DNA of 7,798 nucleotides from an uncultured Clostridia bacterium (lineage in GTDB: Bacteria; Bacillota; Clostridia; Christensenellales; Aristaeellaceae): positions 1-7,798 of the forward strand of contig CAKTYE010000093.1 in assembly GCA_934631985.1 (NCBI GenBank), written 5' to 3'. The notes under the pieces are model-generated. The model saw nothing but the letters and a program-made list of their open reading frames with translations, was not told the DNA's origin and did not search any database. Position numbers and translations under genes: made by a program. Numbering within the stretch: position 1 is the first letter of the stretch; every line of letters begins with the position of its first letter. Below, in pieces: positions 6,233 to 7,798 of the stretch.

Positions 6233-7798
6233 TTACTTGCCGCTCAGCAGCGCATAGGCCGCAGCGCCCTCGTCGATGACTTCCTGCAGGCCCTGAGCCT
6301 TCAGGGTCTCATACTGGGCAAAGAAGTCGTCCACGGACAGCTGGCCAGCGATGGCCTGATCACGGGCAACGCACACGCCGCCAGTCAGCAGCTCAGCGCG
6401 ATACTCCACATAAGCATCGGTTTCCAACGTCTGGGGCATCGCATAGAAGTGGCCCTCATTCACAACGGACAGGCCCTGATAGAAGGACGCAGCGCCCTCA
6501 TCCAGGTCTTCCACACTCTGGCCGGCAAACAGGCACTGCATGAACGCGCTGGTCTGCCATTCGCCGCCGAAGGGCTCGTACTGGCAGCCCGCCAGACGGT
6601 AGTCCACAAAGCCGTTCGCCACCATGGTGGGACGCAGCACCGCTTCGCCGTCCACCACATCGTAGCTCACGCCCTCGATGCCGTAGTTGTACAGGTCGTT
6701 GCCTTCCTTGGTGAAGTTCCAGTTGAAGACCTTCAGGATATCCTCAACCTTGCCAGCCTCAGCCGCAGCGCTGGTGATGCACCACAGGGTGGTCACAGCG
6801 TTGCGTTCCTGGGTCATCTGGTCGCCGTAGGGGCCGGTGATGGGAGCAACGCTCTGCCACAGCGCATCCTCGTCGCCGCCCTCACGGTTGGCATAGGTGG
6901 ACAGCTTGGCGCGCTCCGCCCAAGTCATGGTCGTGCCGACCAAGTTGCTGTCCATCGCGGTGAACAGTTCAGCCTGCGTGCGGGTCGCAAATTCGGGATC
7001 GATCAGGCCTTCCTTGAACAGATCCTGAACGGCCTGCAGGAATTCCCGGTACCGGGGATGCTCGTACACCAGCGTGTAGGTGCCGTCGTCCAGCACGCAG
7101 AACTGGCAGTCAGCGGAGGCACGGATGCCGAAGGCGTTCAGCAGGCTGGCCATGCAGCGCTCGCCGTTCGCGCCCTGCTCCAGCGCCAGCGGGATCTCGT
7201 CATTGGGGTCGCCGTTGCCGTTCAGGTCGTTCGCCTTGATGGCACGCCACAGCGCTACCCAGCCGTCCCAGGTGGTGGGAACTTCCATACCCAGCGCGTC
7301 CAGCCAGTCCTTGCGGACCATCACGGTCTGGGAGCCAGGCACGTTCACGATGGTGGGGATGGTGTAGATGTGACCGTCAGGCTGACGCCAAGCCGCCATG
7401 CGATCCTCGCCGACCGCCGCCACGATGTCCGGAATCAGATCCAGATAATCGTCCAGCGCCACGACGGCGCCCTCGCTCACCAGATTCATCACACCATACG
7501 CGCCGGCCTGCATGATGTCAGGCAGCTTCCGGGACGCGAGAATGGTAGAGACCTGCGTGGCGTAGTTATCCTCCACGCGCCAGTCGATGTTGAACTTTGC
7601 GCCCGTCATCGCCTGGATCGCCGGGAAGTAATAGCAGCCGTCAAACTCGGTGGGGTAGTTGTTGTAGTGGATACCCATGCCGGTGATTTCCAGCCCGTTT
7701 TCGAAGTAAAGGTTCTCGCTCTTGGGCAGAGCCTTTGCAGCTTCGATCAGGGCGGCGCTCATCTCCTCGATGGTCGGCGTGGTGCTCTCGGCCAACGC
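6233..7798 (-). CDS. Extracellular solute-binding protein of an ABC sugar importer (LplA-like), 5' end outside the window
   Basis: Binding component of a carbohydrate ABC importer, capturing ligand outside the cell for a membrane permease pair. Numbering is from the TTG codon at 7795. The two-lobe family 1 fold is indicated by KLPDIMQAGAYG (90-101), VVALDDYLDLIP (111-122), the hinge-like GHIYTIPTIVNVPGS (141-155), MVRKDWLDALGMEVPTTWD (159-177), a calcium-loop-like DLNGNGDPNDEIPL (190-203), KEGLIDPEFATRT (261-273) and NYGIEGVSYDVVDGE (370-384). These fit the LplA-like subgroup, usually linked to oligosaccharide uptake; the exact sugar is not readable. The frame runs off the window edge. The first codons are Ala-Leu-Ala-Glu-Ser, so an AxA signal-peptidase-I site appears to sit at the border and the signal peptide lies beyond it. 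The TTG is therefore unlikely to be the start. The gene is last in its transcript, and any permeases would be upstream. Confidence 0.9.
   Translation of the reverse strand, partial: ALAESTTPTIEEMSAALIEAAKALPKSENLYFENGLEITGMGIHYNNYPTEFDGCYYFPAIQAMTGAKFNIDWRVEDNYATQVSTILASRKLPDIMQAGAYGVMNLVSEGAVVALDDYLDLIPDIVAAVGEDRMAAWRQPDGHIYTIPTIVNVPGSQTVMVRKDWLDALGMEVPTTWDGWVALWRAIKANDLNGNGDPNDEIPLALEQGANGERCMASLLNAFGIRASADCQFCVLDDGTYTLVYEHPRYREFLQAVQDLFKEGLIDPEFATRTQAELFTAMDSNLVGTTMTWAERAKLSTYANREGGDEDALWQSVAPITGPYGDQMTQERNAVTTLWCITSAAAEAGKVEDILKVFNWNFTKEGNDLYNYGIEGVSYDVVDGEAVLRPTMVANGFVDYRLAGCQYEPFGGEWQTSAFMQCLFAGQSVEDLDEGAASFYQGLSVVNEGHFYAMPQTLETDAYVEYRAELLTGGVCVARDQAIAGQLSVDDFFAQYETLKAQGLQEVIDEGAAAYALLSGK

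Overview
The window reads as a chromosomal segment of a fairly GC-rich member of the Bacillota, most likely a clostridial gut or rumen lineage of the Christensenellales type. The signs are strong AGGAGG-type ribosome binding sites, sigma-A-like promoters, intrinsic terminators after the genes, a zinc-ribbon plus GGFGITYIGWD-type Ser/Thr kinase common in uncultured Clostridia, and an LplA-like sugar-binding protein. The lineage is an inference. No rRNA, tRNA, CRISPR array, transposase or integrase is visible.

Layout. (1) Positions 1-124 hold no supportable gene, only a perfect 12-bp hairpin just past the end of the kinase gene. (2) Positions 125-3502, minus strand: a large membrane Ser/Thr protein kinase. 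From the N-terminus it has a four-cysteine zinc ribbon, a complete kinase domain, a basic juxtamembrane stretch, one membrane span, a Pro/Thr-rich stalk and a leucine-rich-repeat ectodomain that is itself a tandem duplication of a unit of about 360 residues. (3) Positions 3503-3810 are a divergent intergenic region with a promoter for each flanking gene and, unexpectedly, a strong intrinsic terminator pointing towards the kinase but upstream of its best promoter. (4) Positions 3811-5355, plus strand: guaA, complete GMP synthase with both catalytic domains intact. (5) Positions 5356-6232 are an AT-richer stretch with the guaA terminator, a bidirectional terminator, a small unrecognised minus-strand protein (5575-5811) whose open frame and protein-like character continue upstream of its only ATG, a second start-less open frame (5936-6043), two small inverted repeats, and the terminator of the next gene. 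It looks like an eroded remnant of acquired DNA. (6) Positions 6233-7798, minus strand: an extracellular solute-binding protein of an ABC sugar importer, cut by the window edge just where its signal peptide would end.

Functional links between the genes are weak. guaA is housekeeping purine synthesis. The kinase and binding protein are both cell-surface functions, but each appears to be its own transcription unit here. The most distinctive item is the kinase, a one-component transmembrane receptor with a duplicated LRR sensor; its ligand and targets cannot be read from this window.
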